A stretch of DNA of 64,000 nucleotides from Verrucomicrobiia bacterium (lineage in GTDB: Bacteria > Verrucomicrobiota > Verrucomicrobiia > Verrucomicrobiales > Akkermansiaceae), in NCBI GenBank assembly GCA_030431475.1, contig JAUIJD010000019.1, positions 1 to 64,000 on the forward strand, in the 5' to 3' direction. The number at the start of each line of letters is the position of its first letter. Position 1 is the stretch's first letter. The position numbers and the translations under genes were made by a program. This document shows, piece after piece, positions 34,474 to 42,188 of this stretch. The notes under the pieces were generated by a model. That model had not been told where the DNA came from, made no database searches, and saw nothing but the letters and a program-made list of their open reading frames with translations.

Positions 34474-36363
34474 ATGAAGCAGCTCCCCCTCGCGATCATC
34501 GCCTCCCTCCTCTTCCCCGCCCCGCTCTCCGCCGAACTGACGATTCCCGAGTCCGCGCCAGCCGGGAGTGCGATCGAGGTGTCGTGGAGCGATACCTCGG
34601 CCAAGGGCCGCGTGCGCTTCCTCGACCCTGCCGGCAAGCCCTGGCAGGGCGCCCCCTACGCCTACCTGCGCGATGGCAAGGCGACGCTGAAGGCGCCGGC
34701 GAAACCGGGTGACTATCAGATCGGCTTCCAGCCGGACCAGGAAGTGACCGAGTCCGAGCCGATCCGGATCACCGCCGTCACCGCCACCCTTTCCGCGCCT
34801 GAAGTCGTCGAGATCAACGAGGGCTTTGGCGTCACCTGGACGGGCCCGGCCTACCAGCAGGACCGGATCCGCATCGTCCGGGGCGACGGCTCCTCGCTGC
34901 CGGGAGGCGCCTACGCTTATCCTTCCAACGCCAAGGGCAAGCCGGTCCAGCTCAAGGCGCCGGTCGAGGCCGGCACCTACCGCCTCATCTATCAGATGGA
35001 TGGCGAAACGCTCGCCAGCCGCGAACTCCGGGTCGGTGGCACCGAGGCCGAGGTGATCGCCTCACCGACCGTCCAGGCCGGCGGCGACCTTGAGGTCTTC
35101 TGGAGCGGACCCGACAACCGACAGGACTACGTCGCGCTGATCCCGGCCGGAGCGGAATCGCGACCATCCTCGGCCAGCTACGCCTACACCGGCAACAGCA
35201 CCGCAAGGGCGGTGATGTTGGTCGCGCCGGAGAAGCTCGGCGCATACGAGGTGGCTTATTTCACCGGCGGCAAGGTGCTCGCGCGGCAGGCGATCGAGGT
35301 CGTCCCGGTCTCGGCCACGCTCGAGGCTCCCGAGGCAGTCGTCGCAACGCTGCATTTCGAGATCGTGTGGACCGGCCCGGGCAACCGACAAGACCGCATC
35401 GTGATGGTCGGCCGCGGCTCCGCTGACGACGCCCCACCGGCGGCGACCACCTACATCGACCCCACGGAAGACGTCGTAACGATGGAAGCAACCGTCGATC
35501 CCGGCCCCTACGAGCTGCGCTACCGCACGAGGAAAGGCGCGGTGCTCGCGACACGGCCGATCGAGGTGCGACCCGCTCCGGTCGACCCCGGCAGCCTGCG
35601 TGTGCGCCTCGGCGAAAGCTCGGTGATCGGCGCCCAATCGGCGGTCGAGATCATCCTCGACGCCTCCGGCAGCATGCTCCAGCGGCAGGACGGGCGACGC
35701 CGCATTGAGGTCGCCCGCGAGTCGTTGCTGGCGTTGCTCGACGACGTGCTGCCGGCGGGCACGCCCTTCGCGCTGCGGGTCTTCGGCCACAAGGAGGCCG
35801 ACCGCTGCCGCACCGACCTGGAGATCCCGCTCGGCCCCCTCGACCCCGACACCGCGCGGGCGAAGATTTCCTCGATCCAGGCGATGAACCTCGCCAAGAC
35901 CCCGATCGCCGCCTCGCTGGCGGAGGTGCCGAACGACCTCCCCGGCGTGACCGGCGAGCGGGTCGTGATCCTGGTGACGGACGGCGAGGAGACCTGCGAC
36001 GGCGATCCCACGCTGGCGATTCGCCGCCTGCGCGAGGACGGCACCGACCTGCGGGTGAACATCGTCGGCTACTCGATCGACGACGAGGCGCTGCGCGAGA
36101 CCTTCAAGAGCTGGGCGGCGCTCGGCAAAGGCCGCTACTTCAACGCCCCCGGGGCCGAGGAGCTGGCGAAGGCCTTCCGCGAGGCGCTCGACATCCCGTA
36201 TGAAGTGCTCGACGGCGACCAGCTCGTCGCCCGGGGGATGACGGGTGCAAGCACCCTTGAGCTCCCGCCCGGCGACTACACCCTGCGCTTCCCCCGCGAC
36301 GGCGAGCCGCAGACCCGTCCGTTCACGATCCACTCCAAGGAACGCACCGAGCTGCAACTCTGA
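34474..36363 (+). CDS. VWA-domain protein with four Ig-like N-terminal repeats
   Basis: A 629-residue secreted protein (signal MKQLPLAIIASLLFPAPLSA). Residues about 22-370 are four tandem beta-sandwich repeats of about 85-95 residues, each with a VxWxGP..RQDRI-type motif: VSWSDTSAKGRVRFL, VTWTGPAYQQDRIRIV, VFWSGPDNRQDYVALI and VWTGPGNRQDRIVMV. The von Willebrand A domain follows with the MIDAS motif DASGS (D396, S398, S400) and TDGEETCDGD. The C-terminus (about 575-629) is another small beta domain. VWA proteins bind ligands through a divalent metal; the target here is unknown. A lone gene, divergent from 33871-34242. Confidence 0.88.
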   Translation: MKQLPLAIIASLLFPAPLSAELTIPESAPAGSAIEVSWSDTSAKGRVRFLDPAGKPWQGAPYAYLRDGKATLKAPAKPGDYQIGFQPDQEVTESEPIRITAVTATLSAPEVVEINEGFGVTWTGPAYQQDRIRIVRGDGSSLPGGAYAYPSNAKGKPVQLKAPVEAGTYRLIYQMDGETLASRELRVGGTEAEVIASPTVQAGGDLEVFWSGPDNRQDYVALIPAGAESRPSSASYAYTGNSTARAVMLVAPEKLGAYEVAYFTGGKVLARQAIEVVPVSATLEAPEAVVATLHFEIVWTGPGNRQDRIVMVGRGSADDAPPAATTYIDPTEDVVTMEATVDPGPYELRYRTRKGAVLATRPIEVRPAPVDPGSLRVRLGESSVIGAQSAVEIILDASGSMLQRQDGRRRIEVARESLLALLDDVLPAGTPFALRVFGHKEADRCRTDLEIPLGPLDPDTARAKISSIQAMNLAKTPIAASLAEVPNDLPGVTGERVVILVTDGEETCDGDPTLAIRRLREDGTDLRVNIVGYSIDDEALRETFKSWAALGKGRYFNAPGAEELAKAFREALDIPYEVLDGDQLVARGMTGASTLELPPGDYTLRFPRDGEPQTRPFTIHSKERTELQL

Positions 36364-36420
36364 GTCGACCCGGGACCATCCGACCTTGACCTGTCTCCGT
36401 CACCCCACAGCTTCGAAGTC

Positions 36421-37353
36421 ATGGACACGCGATGCTCCACTCGTCCGGGACGCGAGGCCATCCAGAGCCACGCCTGGCGCCCCCTGGCGATGCTCTCCGG
36501 GCTCCTGGTTTCGATCGTGACCGGATGCGGGGATGATTCTCGTCCGGCATCTTCCGAATCCGGCGACGCCACCGAAGCCACCTCGAACCATGCGACCCCG
36601 CCATCCGCGGGCGACCTCCAGCGGAAGCTGATGTGGCCGGAGGAAGTCCGGGAGCTTCCGGTGAAAGTCGCCCACAACCGCCACTATCGCCGATATGCCT
36701 TCGGCGCCGAAGCACTCGATTTGAATGCCTACATCCGCATCCATCTCGACCGCTTCGTTCTCCCCGAACACGACGCCGACGTTCAGGAAGTCTGGAGGGT
36801 CTCGGCCGCCAGCGGAACATCCCCAGCCCAGACGGCGTCGGAGCATCTCACAGAGTTTTATCCGGACCTGGAAGGTGACGACCGGAAGGCGCGCGAAGCC
36901 GACCTCGCCGAAAAGGTCGAGACCATCCGCCGCTACGCCCGGGCGCTCCGGGACTACGAACAGGTGGCATTCACCGAGACCGCGTTGCGCAAAGCCTTCG
37001 TCATTTCCAACAAGGCCGAGGACCGTGCTCTCCAGGAGAAGCTCATGGACGAATTCTACCCGGCTCAGCTCGAAGCCGGCTGGACGCCCTACGGCGCTGC
37101 CATGAGGATGATGGTGGCCTACATCGGGGAGAGGGACCGACGCCACGGCGTCGACTCCGAGGAATCGAAGGGCCCGGATTTTGAAGCCGGGAACCTGGAG
37201 GCGGTGCGTTGGGACACCCACTTTCGCAACAAGCTCATCGATGCCGAGACCCGCAGGATCATCTTTCCTACCGGCAGCCGTCACGCCCGCTTCCCCATCG
37301 AGCGCAGGACCGCGATCGAGCAGGCCCTGCGCGATGCCTCCACGACCCCCTGA
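36421..37353 (+). CDS. Lipoprotein of unknown function
   Basis: A 310-residue predicted lipoprotein (lipobox VTGC, C36) with an unusually long basic N-terminus; an ATG at 36490 would shorten it but leave a very short signal. The mature protein is helical: a low-complexity linker (38-62), then YAFGAEALDLNAYIRIHLDRFVLPEHDADVQEVWRVSAASGTSPAQTASEHLTEFYPDLEGDD and ARALRDYEQVAFTETALRKAFVISNKAEDRALQEKLMDEFYPAQ. I know no domain. It is 4 bases upstream of the Sel1 lipoprotein gene, so the two are co-expressed. Confidence 0.7.
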   Translation: MDTRCSTRPGREAIQSHAWRPLAMLSGLLVSIVTGCGDDSRPASSESGDATEATSNHATPPSAGDLQRKLMWPEEVRELPVKVAHNRHYRRYAFGAEALDLNAYIRIHLDRFVLPEHDADVQEVWRVSAASGTSPAQTASEHLTEFYPDLEGDDRKAREADLAEKVETIRRYARALRDYEQVAFTETALRKAFVISNKAEDRALQEKLMDEFYPAQLEAGWTPYGAAMRMMVAYIGERDRRHGVDSEESKGPDFEAGNLEAVRWDTHFRNKLIDAETRRIIFPTGSRHARFPIERRTAIEQALRDASTTP

Positions 37354-37357
37354 AAGC

Positions 37358-38761
37358 ATGAACCGTGGTTCCCGGATCGTCCCCTTGTTCGGACTCGTGT
37401 TGTGGTGCCTCACCGGCGCCGGCTGTGACTCGGCCCCCGAGGGGGCGGCGGGTGGCGAAGTCGCCGAGGCGGAGATCGTCCGACTCCACGACGCCGGCAA
37501 TGCCTCCGAACTGATCGACCTCGCGAATCAAGGCAACGTGGACGCGGCGGATGCGGTGCTGCTTCTGGCAGGTCGTCCGGAATCCTCACTCGACGGCAGA
37601 TCGCTCGCCGCAGACTTCATCGCCGCCGCCGAACGCCGCAACGGCCCCCGCGAGCGACTCTTCATCGCAAGGCAACGCCTGACCGGCCGCTGGGTGGAAC
37701 GCGACGCCGACAAGGCGCGGGCGTCGCTGACGAAACTCGCCGATGAGGGTGTCGCCGAGGCCGACGTCTACCTCGGGATGCTCGCCTCCTTCTCCAGCAC
37801 CAGCGACGAAGACACGGCACGCGCGGTGACGCACCTGAGGCGGGCCGCCCAGAACGACGAAGCGTTCGGTCAGTTCCTGCTCGCGGCGCACCTGGAGAAA
37901 GGCGATGGCGTGCCAGCCGATCCGGGCGAAGCGGCCGAATGGTACCGGAAGTCTGCCGATGCGGGAATCCTCCAGGCCCAGCACAACCTCGGCCTGCTCC
38001 ATCTCGAAGGCCGGGGTGTTCCGGCGAGCCCGTTCCGGGCGCAGCGCTGGCTGCGGAAGGCGGCGGACCAGGGCTATCCGCCTTCGTGCCACCGACTCGG
38101 CCGGATGCTCGTCGAGGGGATCGGCGTCAAGAAGGACCCCGAGGCAGGCTTCGCCCAGCTCCGAGCCGCCGCGGATGCCGGGCACATCCCCGCCCTGCTC
38201 TATCTGGGTGACGAATCCCAACGGCAGCAGCTTCATTTCGACGCGTGGCGGCGCTACCAGACCGCGTCGGAAGCCGGCAGTGATCTGGCCAAGCTGCGGA
38301 TGGCAAAAGTGCTCCAGAGCGTGGCCCTCGAGCTTCCGGGAGGACGCCGCGGCAGCAAGTTCGACTCCATCATCACCAACGCCGGAAAGCACATGGGCGT
38401 CGGCACCTACCGCGAGGCGATGGATCTCGCCGGCGAATTGATCGCCTCCGTGAGCGACAGCGACCAGGCCGGAATTTCGGGTCTCGCCCGTCGCATGGAA
38501 ACCGGCCATCGCAACCTGCAGCGCAACCGCGACCGGCTCGGCGTCGCAGTCCGGGAACACGAAGCCGCCACGGCCGGCGAGGTTTTCCTCGGCACGGTGG
38601 TCGCCGTCTATGCCATCAAGGTCGCCCTCGACGCGGCGCTTCCCGACTCGGTCAAGGAGCACTGGGGACAATCGACCTCCTCCGGCTACGATCCCTACAA
38701 CAGCCGACAATCGGAGATCCTGAACCGCTGCGCCAGGGACCTCGCCGGCACCTGGGATTGA
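37358..38761 (+). CDS. Sel1-repeat (tetratricopeptide-like) protein
   Basis: A 467-residue exported protein with a signal of lipoprotein character (TGAGC, C23, a weak lipobox). It contains about four Sel1-like repeats between residues 110 and 285, for example AEWYRKSADAGILQAQHNLGLLHLEGRGVP and AQRWLRKAADQGYPPSCHRLGRMLVEGIGVKKDPEAGFAQLRAAADAGH. These build a solenoid for protein-protein contacts. The C-terminal part (about 300-467) is helical and includes a hydrophobic segment VFLGTVVAVYAIKVALDAAL. The partner is unknown; the lipoprotein 4 bases upstream is the obvious candidate. Confidence 0.85.
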   Translation: MNRGSRIVPLFGLVLWCLTGAGCDSAPEGAAGGEVAEAEIVRLHDAGNASELIDLANQGNVDAADAVLLLAGRPESSLDGRSLAADFIAAAERRNGPRERLFIARQRLTGRWVERDADKARASLTKLADEGVAEADVYLGMLASFSSTSDEDTARAVTHLRRAAQNDEAFGQFLLAAHLEKGDGVPADPGEAAEWYRKSADAGILQAQHNLGLLHLEGRGVPASPFRAQRWLRKAADQGYPPSCHRLGRMLVEGIGVKKDPEAGFAQLRAAADAGHIPALLYLGDESQRQQLHFDAWRRYQTASEAGSDLAKLRMAKVLQSVALELPGGRRGSKFDSIITNAGKHMGVGTYREAMDLAGELIASVSDSDQAGISGLARRMETGHRNLQRNRDRLGVAVREHEAATAGEVFLGTVVAVYAIKVALDAALPDSVKEHWGQSTSSGYDPYNSRQSEILNRCARDLAGTWD

Positions 38762-39078
38762 TCGAACCGGAACTCAAGGCCGTGCCCCCGCGTGCGGTGA
38801 ACCTTCTTCTCGCCAACCTGGCGGGGAGATCTCGCGGGTCGGCGTCCGACACGCAGATCGGAGCGCCCCGTCCCATCCGGGGCAACGCCGCCTCGGCTCC
38901 ACGAACATCGGCCGTCCTTCGGCAGGAAGAAGCACGGGGGCGAAGGGCACCCGCGGCGCGAACGATGCCCGACCTTGACCTGGCATTGACTGCATCGTAG
39001 AGGTCTGGCAGCTCATTTTTTGCAGCAATTCCGAATCCCTATGGTCTCCGGAAAGCCCATCAGCCCTCCCTTACCCTC
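38762..39078. other. Intergenic region, no gene seen; candidate promoter
   Basis: This stretch holds no convincing gene: short ORFs on both strands lack domain-like composition. Near its end TTGACC (38975-38980) and TAGAGG (38998-39003) with a 17-base spacer form a plausible sigma-70 promoter for the gene at 39079. The string GACCTTGACCT (38971-38981) also recurs in the 36363-36421 gap. Confidence 0.45.
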
Positions 39079-40767
39079 ATGAATCCGAGAATTCTGGCGA
39101 GCGCCCTGCTGCTCGCCCTTCTGTTTGTCCCCTGCCACGGTGCGGAGAACTGGCATGTCTTCACCAGTCAGGGCGGGACGAAGCTCGAGGCGCGCGTGAT
39201 CAACTTTGGCGAGGACCCGATCGAGGGCGAGACGGTGATTTTGGAGCGCAAGTCCGACCGCAAGACCTTCGAGATCGCGCTATCGAGACTGAGCGAGGAC
39301 GACGTCCACTTCCTCAAGAACCACGTACCGGACGACGACGACGAGGACGAGGTCGTCGAACGCGAAAGCTGGGAGGACGAGACGGAGGCGGACGACCGCT
39401 TTGAGCCCCAGAAGAAGCAGCGCGGCTCGGACTTCTACCCCCAGGTCATCAACGCCAAGGGCACCGACATCCAGCCCTTCCCGATGGGGCCGGTCGGGGG
39501 CGTGATGACGGTGAAGATGGGCGACAAGACCGCCGAGGTGACCCAACTCGATTCCCGAGGTCCGGGATCACAGGCGGGCCTTGAGCCGGGCGACCGGATC
39601 GTTGGCGCCAACGGCCGCCGCTTCGAGCCCTTGAGCAAGGACCCCGCGACCGGTGGCGACGGCGTCCCGCGCGATTTCGGCCTCGCCCTGCTCGAAGCCC
39701 AGGCCGGGACCGAGCCGCTCACGCTCGAGGTGCTGCGGGATTCGGAAAACCTGACCATTGAAGTCGAGCTGCCTCGACTGGCCGACTTCGGCGAGGATTT
39801 CCCGGCGGCCTGCGCCCGCTCCGACTACCTCGTCACCGCCGCGGCGGAGTGGCTGGCGCATCAGCACAGCGACCACGGCAATTTTGGTTCCGGCAACGAC
39901 TACACCACCGCCATGGGTGCCCTCGCCCTGCTTTCGACCGGCGACCGACGCTACCGGTCCATCCTGCGGGACTGCGCCCGCCGCTTCGACCGGATGATCG
40001 AGGGCGACGTGCCGAACAGCAACTGGATCGCTTGCGCGATCGGCATCTACCTCGCCGAGTATCACCTTGCGACCGGCGAGCGCGCCGTGCTCGACAGCAT
40101 CGAGAGGATCAGTCGCGAGATGGGCGAGCGGGTGTCCCCCGACAACGGGCGGCTCGGCCACAACGGCAAGCAGCTTCCCTACGACGGCAAGGGGCTGGTC
40201 ATCACGACCGCCCATCTCCACTGGCTCTGGGGACTGGCCCACCGCTGCGGCATTCCGATCGACGAGACGACCTGGAAGCTCTCCTACCGCTCGGTCGAGG
40301 TCTCGATCTCCGGCGACGGCAGCGTCGGCTACAACTTCTCGGCGCGCGGTCCGACCCAGTCGGCCGCCCGCACCGGCTGCATGGCGACCGCCCTCGAGCT
40401 GGCCGAGCGCGAACGCACCGACCTGAGGGGAATGGTTTCGTGGATGGCCGACAACTACAAGCGCTGCTCGAACGGGCACGCGACCACGTCGATGGGACTG
40501 GTGCTCGGCTTCATGGGCAGCACCCAGGGGAAGGACCGCGACCACCGGAAGTGCCTCGACTACTACCGCTGGCTCTTCGCGCTGTGCACGCCCGAGGACG
40601 ACGACCACGGCGTCTTCTACTACTGCAAGCGCGACAACTTCGGCGGCGACGGCTACCTCGGCTACCGCCCGGTGGGCAACTACCAGATGGTCCTGCTGCT
40701 CAACTCGGCCCGCAACGACACCCTGTGGAGCTTCGGCAACCGGACGACCGAGTGGCTTCGCCCGTAG
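39079..40767 (+). CDS. SHD1-PDZ-DUF6288-type secreted protein
   Basis: A 562-residue exported protein (signal MNPRILASALLLALLFVPCHGA). Domains in order: an SHD1/SLA1-like module (about 24-85, WHVFTSQGGTKLEARVINF to SRLSEDDVHFLKNH), very acidic spacers, a PDZ domain (about 140-235, LDSRGPGSQAGLEPGDRIVGANGRRF), and a long alpha-toroid-like C-terminus (about 245-562) with repeated WLAHQHSDHGNFGSGNDYTTAMGALALLSTG, NSNWIACAIGIYLAEYHLATG, DGSVGYNFSARG and GHATTSMGLVLGFMGSTQG motifs. That C-terminus matches the DUF6288 family of Planctomycetes/Verrucomicrobia as I remember it. No catalytic residues are known. It is a single gene with its own candidate promoter. Confidence 0.82.
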   Translation: MNPRILASALLLALLFVPCHGAENWHVFTSQGGTKLEARVINFGEDPIEGETVILERKSDRKTFEIALSRLSEDDVHFLKNHVPDDDDEDEVVERESWEDETEADDRFEPQKKQRGSDFYPQVINAKGTDIQPFPMGPVGGVMTVKMGDKTAEVTQLDSRGPGSQAGLEPGDRIVGANGRRFEPLSKDPATGGDGVPRDFGLALLEAQAGTEPLTLEVLRDSENLTIEVELPRLADFGEDFPAACARSDYLVTAAAEWLAHQHSDHGNFGSGNDYTTAMGALALLSTGDRRYRSILRDCARRFDRMIEGDVPNSNWIACAIGIYLAEYHLATGERAVLDSIERISREMGERVSPDNGRLGHNGKQLPYDGKGLVITTAHLHWLWGLAHRCGIPIDETTWKLSYRSVEVSISGDGSVGYNFSARGPTQSAARTGCMATALELAERERTDLRGMVSWMADNYKRCSNGHATTSMGLVLGFMGSTQGKDRDHRKCLDYYRWLFALCTPEDDDHGVFYYCKRDNFGGDGYLGYRPVGNYQMVLLLNSARNDTLWSFGNRTTEWLRP

Positions 40768-40864
40768 GTCCCGGCGCTTCCGGGCGAAGGGAGCGGAGCC
40801 GGAGGCCGTGCCGACCGGAGGCATCGCGCGCGGAGCTCTCCGGCAGGCGCCTTCCTCAGGGGCG

Positions 40865-42079
40865 CTACTTGCCCACCTTCGGCACCTTCGGCGCACGGAT
40901 GCGGGCCGGGGTGTGGTAGCCGGAGCCGATCAGCGGCCGGGCGTAGGAAATGAAGGTGTCCGTCACGTAGTTGCCGGCCTCGTTGATGAACTCGTCCTCC
41001 ATCGTCCGCGTCTGGGCCGCGACATTCTCGAAGGGCTGGAGGTGGTAGTCGACCGAGTAGTTGCCGGTGCGCTTGATCGCCACCGAGCCGTCGAGGTCGT
41101 GCCACAGCGCGTAGTGCACCGCCTTCTCACCGACCTCGCGGGCCTCCTGCTGGTCGACGTCCGACACACAGCCGGGGAAGCAGCGCTGGACGTAGCCGAA
41201 GGTGTCGGAGCGGACCCGCTTGACCGAGGTCTTCTCCTTCACGGTGTTGACCAGCAGCTCGCCGAGGGCGCCGCCGGAGAGCAGCACGTTGCCGTGGGCG
41301 TCGCGCTCGACCTCCTTCTGCAGGGTCGTGACGATCGGCACGCCGTCCTCGTCGTGAATGCCCTCGCTGACCGCGACCACGCAGCGGCCGTACTTGTCGA
41401 AAACCTCCTGCACGTCGGCGGCGAAGCGCTCGATGCTGAAGACGCGCTCCGGCAGGTAGATGAGGTGCGGGCCGTCGTCGGGGTATTTCTTCGCGATCGC
41501 CGAAGCGGCGGTCAGGAAGCCGGCGTGGCGGCCCATGACGATGCCGATGTAGACGCCCGGCAGCGCCCGGTTGTCGAGGTTGGCGCCGGCGAAGGCGCTG
41601 GCGACGAAGCGGGCGGCCGAACCGTAGCCCGGCGTGTGGTCGTTGCCAGGAAGGTCGTTGTCGATCGTCTTGGGGACGTGGATGCAACGCAGTTCGTAGT
41701 TCGACTTGTCCGCCTCATCATTGACGATGCGGCAGGCGTCCGCCGAGTCGTTGCCGCCGACGTAGAAGAAGTAGCGGATGTTGTGGGCCTTGAGCGTACC
41801 GAACATCCGCCGGCAGTCTTCCTCGGTCGGCTTCATCCGGGTCGAACCGAGCGCCGAGCTGGGGGTCAACGCCACCTCCTCGAGGTTGTGCGTGGTCTCC
41901 TGGGTCAGGTCGAGGAAGTCCTCGTTGAGGATCCCGGCCACGCCGTGGTTGGCGCCGTAGACGCGATTGACCTGGGGAAACTTCCGCGCCTCGAGGGCCA
42001 CGCCGACGATGGATTCATTGATCACGGCGGTCGGTCCGCCGCCCTGCGCGATGAGAACGTTGCCTTCGAGTTTGCTCAT
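40865..42079 (-). CDS. pfp: 6-phosphofructokinase, probably PPi-dependent
   Basis: Phosphorylates fructose 6-phosphate. The 404-residue protein has the N-terminal GGGPTAVINESIVGV, the phosphate-donor site GGNDS (108-112) and VPKTIDNDLPGNDHTPGYGSA (PKTIDND at 136-142), then IGIVMGRHAGFLTAASAIA and LPERVFS. Asp after GGN (the position of Gly104 of E. coli PfkA) and Lys before TIDND are the features that usually mark PPi-dependent enzymes, so it likely works reversibly in glycolysis and gluconeogenesis. It lies 109 bases downstream of the TonB receptor. TTGACG (42120-42115) and TAGGAA (42097-42092) could be a very close promoter. Confidence 0.9.
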   Translation of the reverse strand: MSKLEGNVLIAQGGGPTAVINESIVGVALEARKFPQVNRVYGANHGVAGILNEDFLDLTQETTHNLEEVALTPSSALGSTRMKPTEEDCRRMFGTLKAHNIRYFFYVGGNDSADACRIVNDEADKSNYELRCIHVPKTIDNDLPGNDHTPGYGSAARFVASAFAGANLDNRALPGVYIGIVMGRHAGFLTAASAIAKKYPDDGPHLIYLPERVFSIERFAADVQEVFDKYGRCVVAVSEGIHDEDGVPIVTTLQKEVERDAHGNVLLSGGALGELLVNTVKEKTSVKRVRSDTFGYVQRCFPGCVSDVDQQEAREVGEKAVHYALWHDLDGSVAIKRTGNYSVDYHLQPFENVAAQTRTMEDEFINEAGNYVTDTFISYARPLIGSGYHTPARIRAPKVPKVGK

Positions 42080-42120
42080 GGGTGTGGAGGCTTCCTAGGG
42101 GGCCGGGCAACGACCGTCAA

Positions 42121-42147
42121 CGGGGAGATTCGGTCAAATTCTCCCCG
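42121..42147. other. Hairpin between copper receptor and pfp
   Basis: CGGGGAGA (42121-42128) can pair with TCTCCCCG (42140-42147) across an 11-base loop. There is no T-run on either strand, so it may be a weak terminator, a processing site or a chance palindrome after the receptor gene. Confidence 0.35.
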
Positions 42148-42188
42148 AAGCGGACCGGGACCGCCCGGGCGGCGGCCCCGGAACCGGG

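Noticed and set aside
38758-39000. 80-codon ORF after the Sel1 gene
   Set aside because: No domain and no ribosome-binding site, and its composition is like noise. Treated as intergenic.
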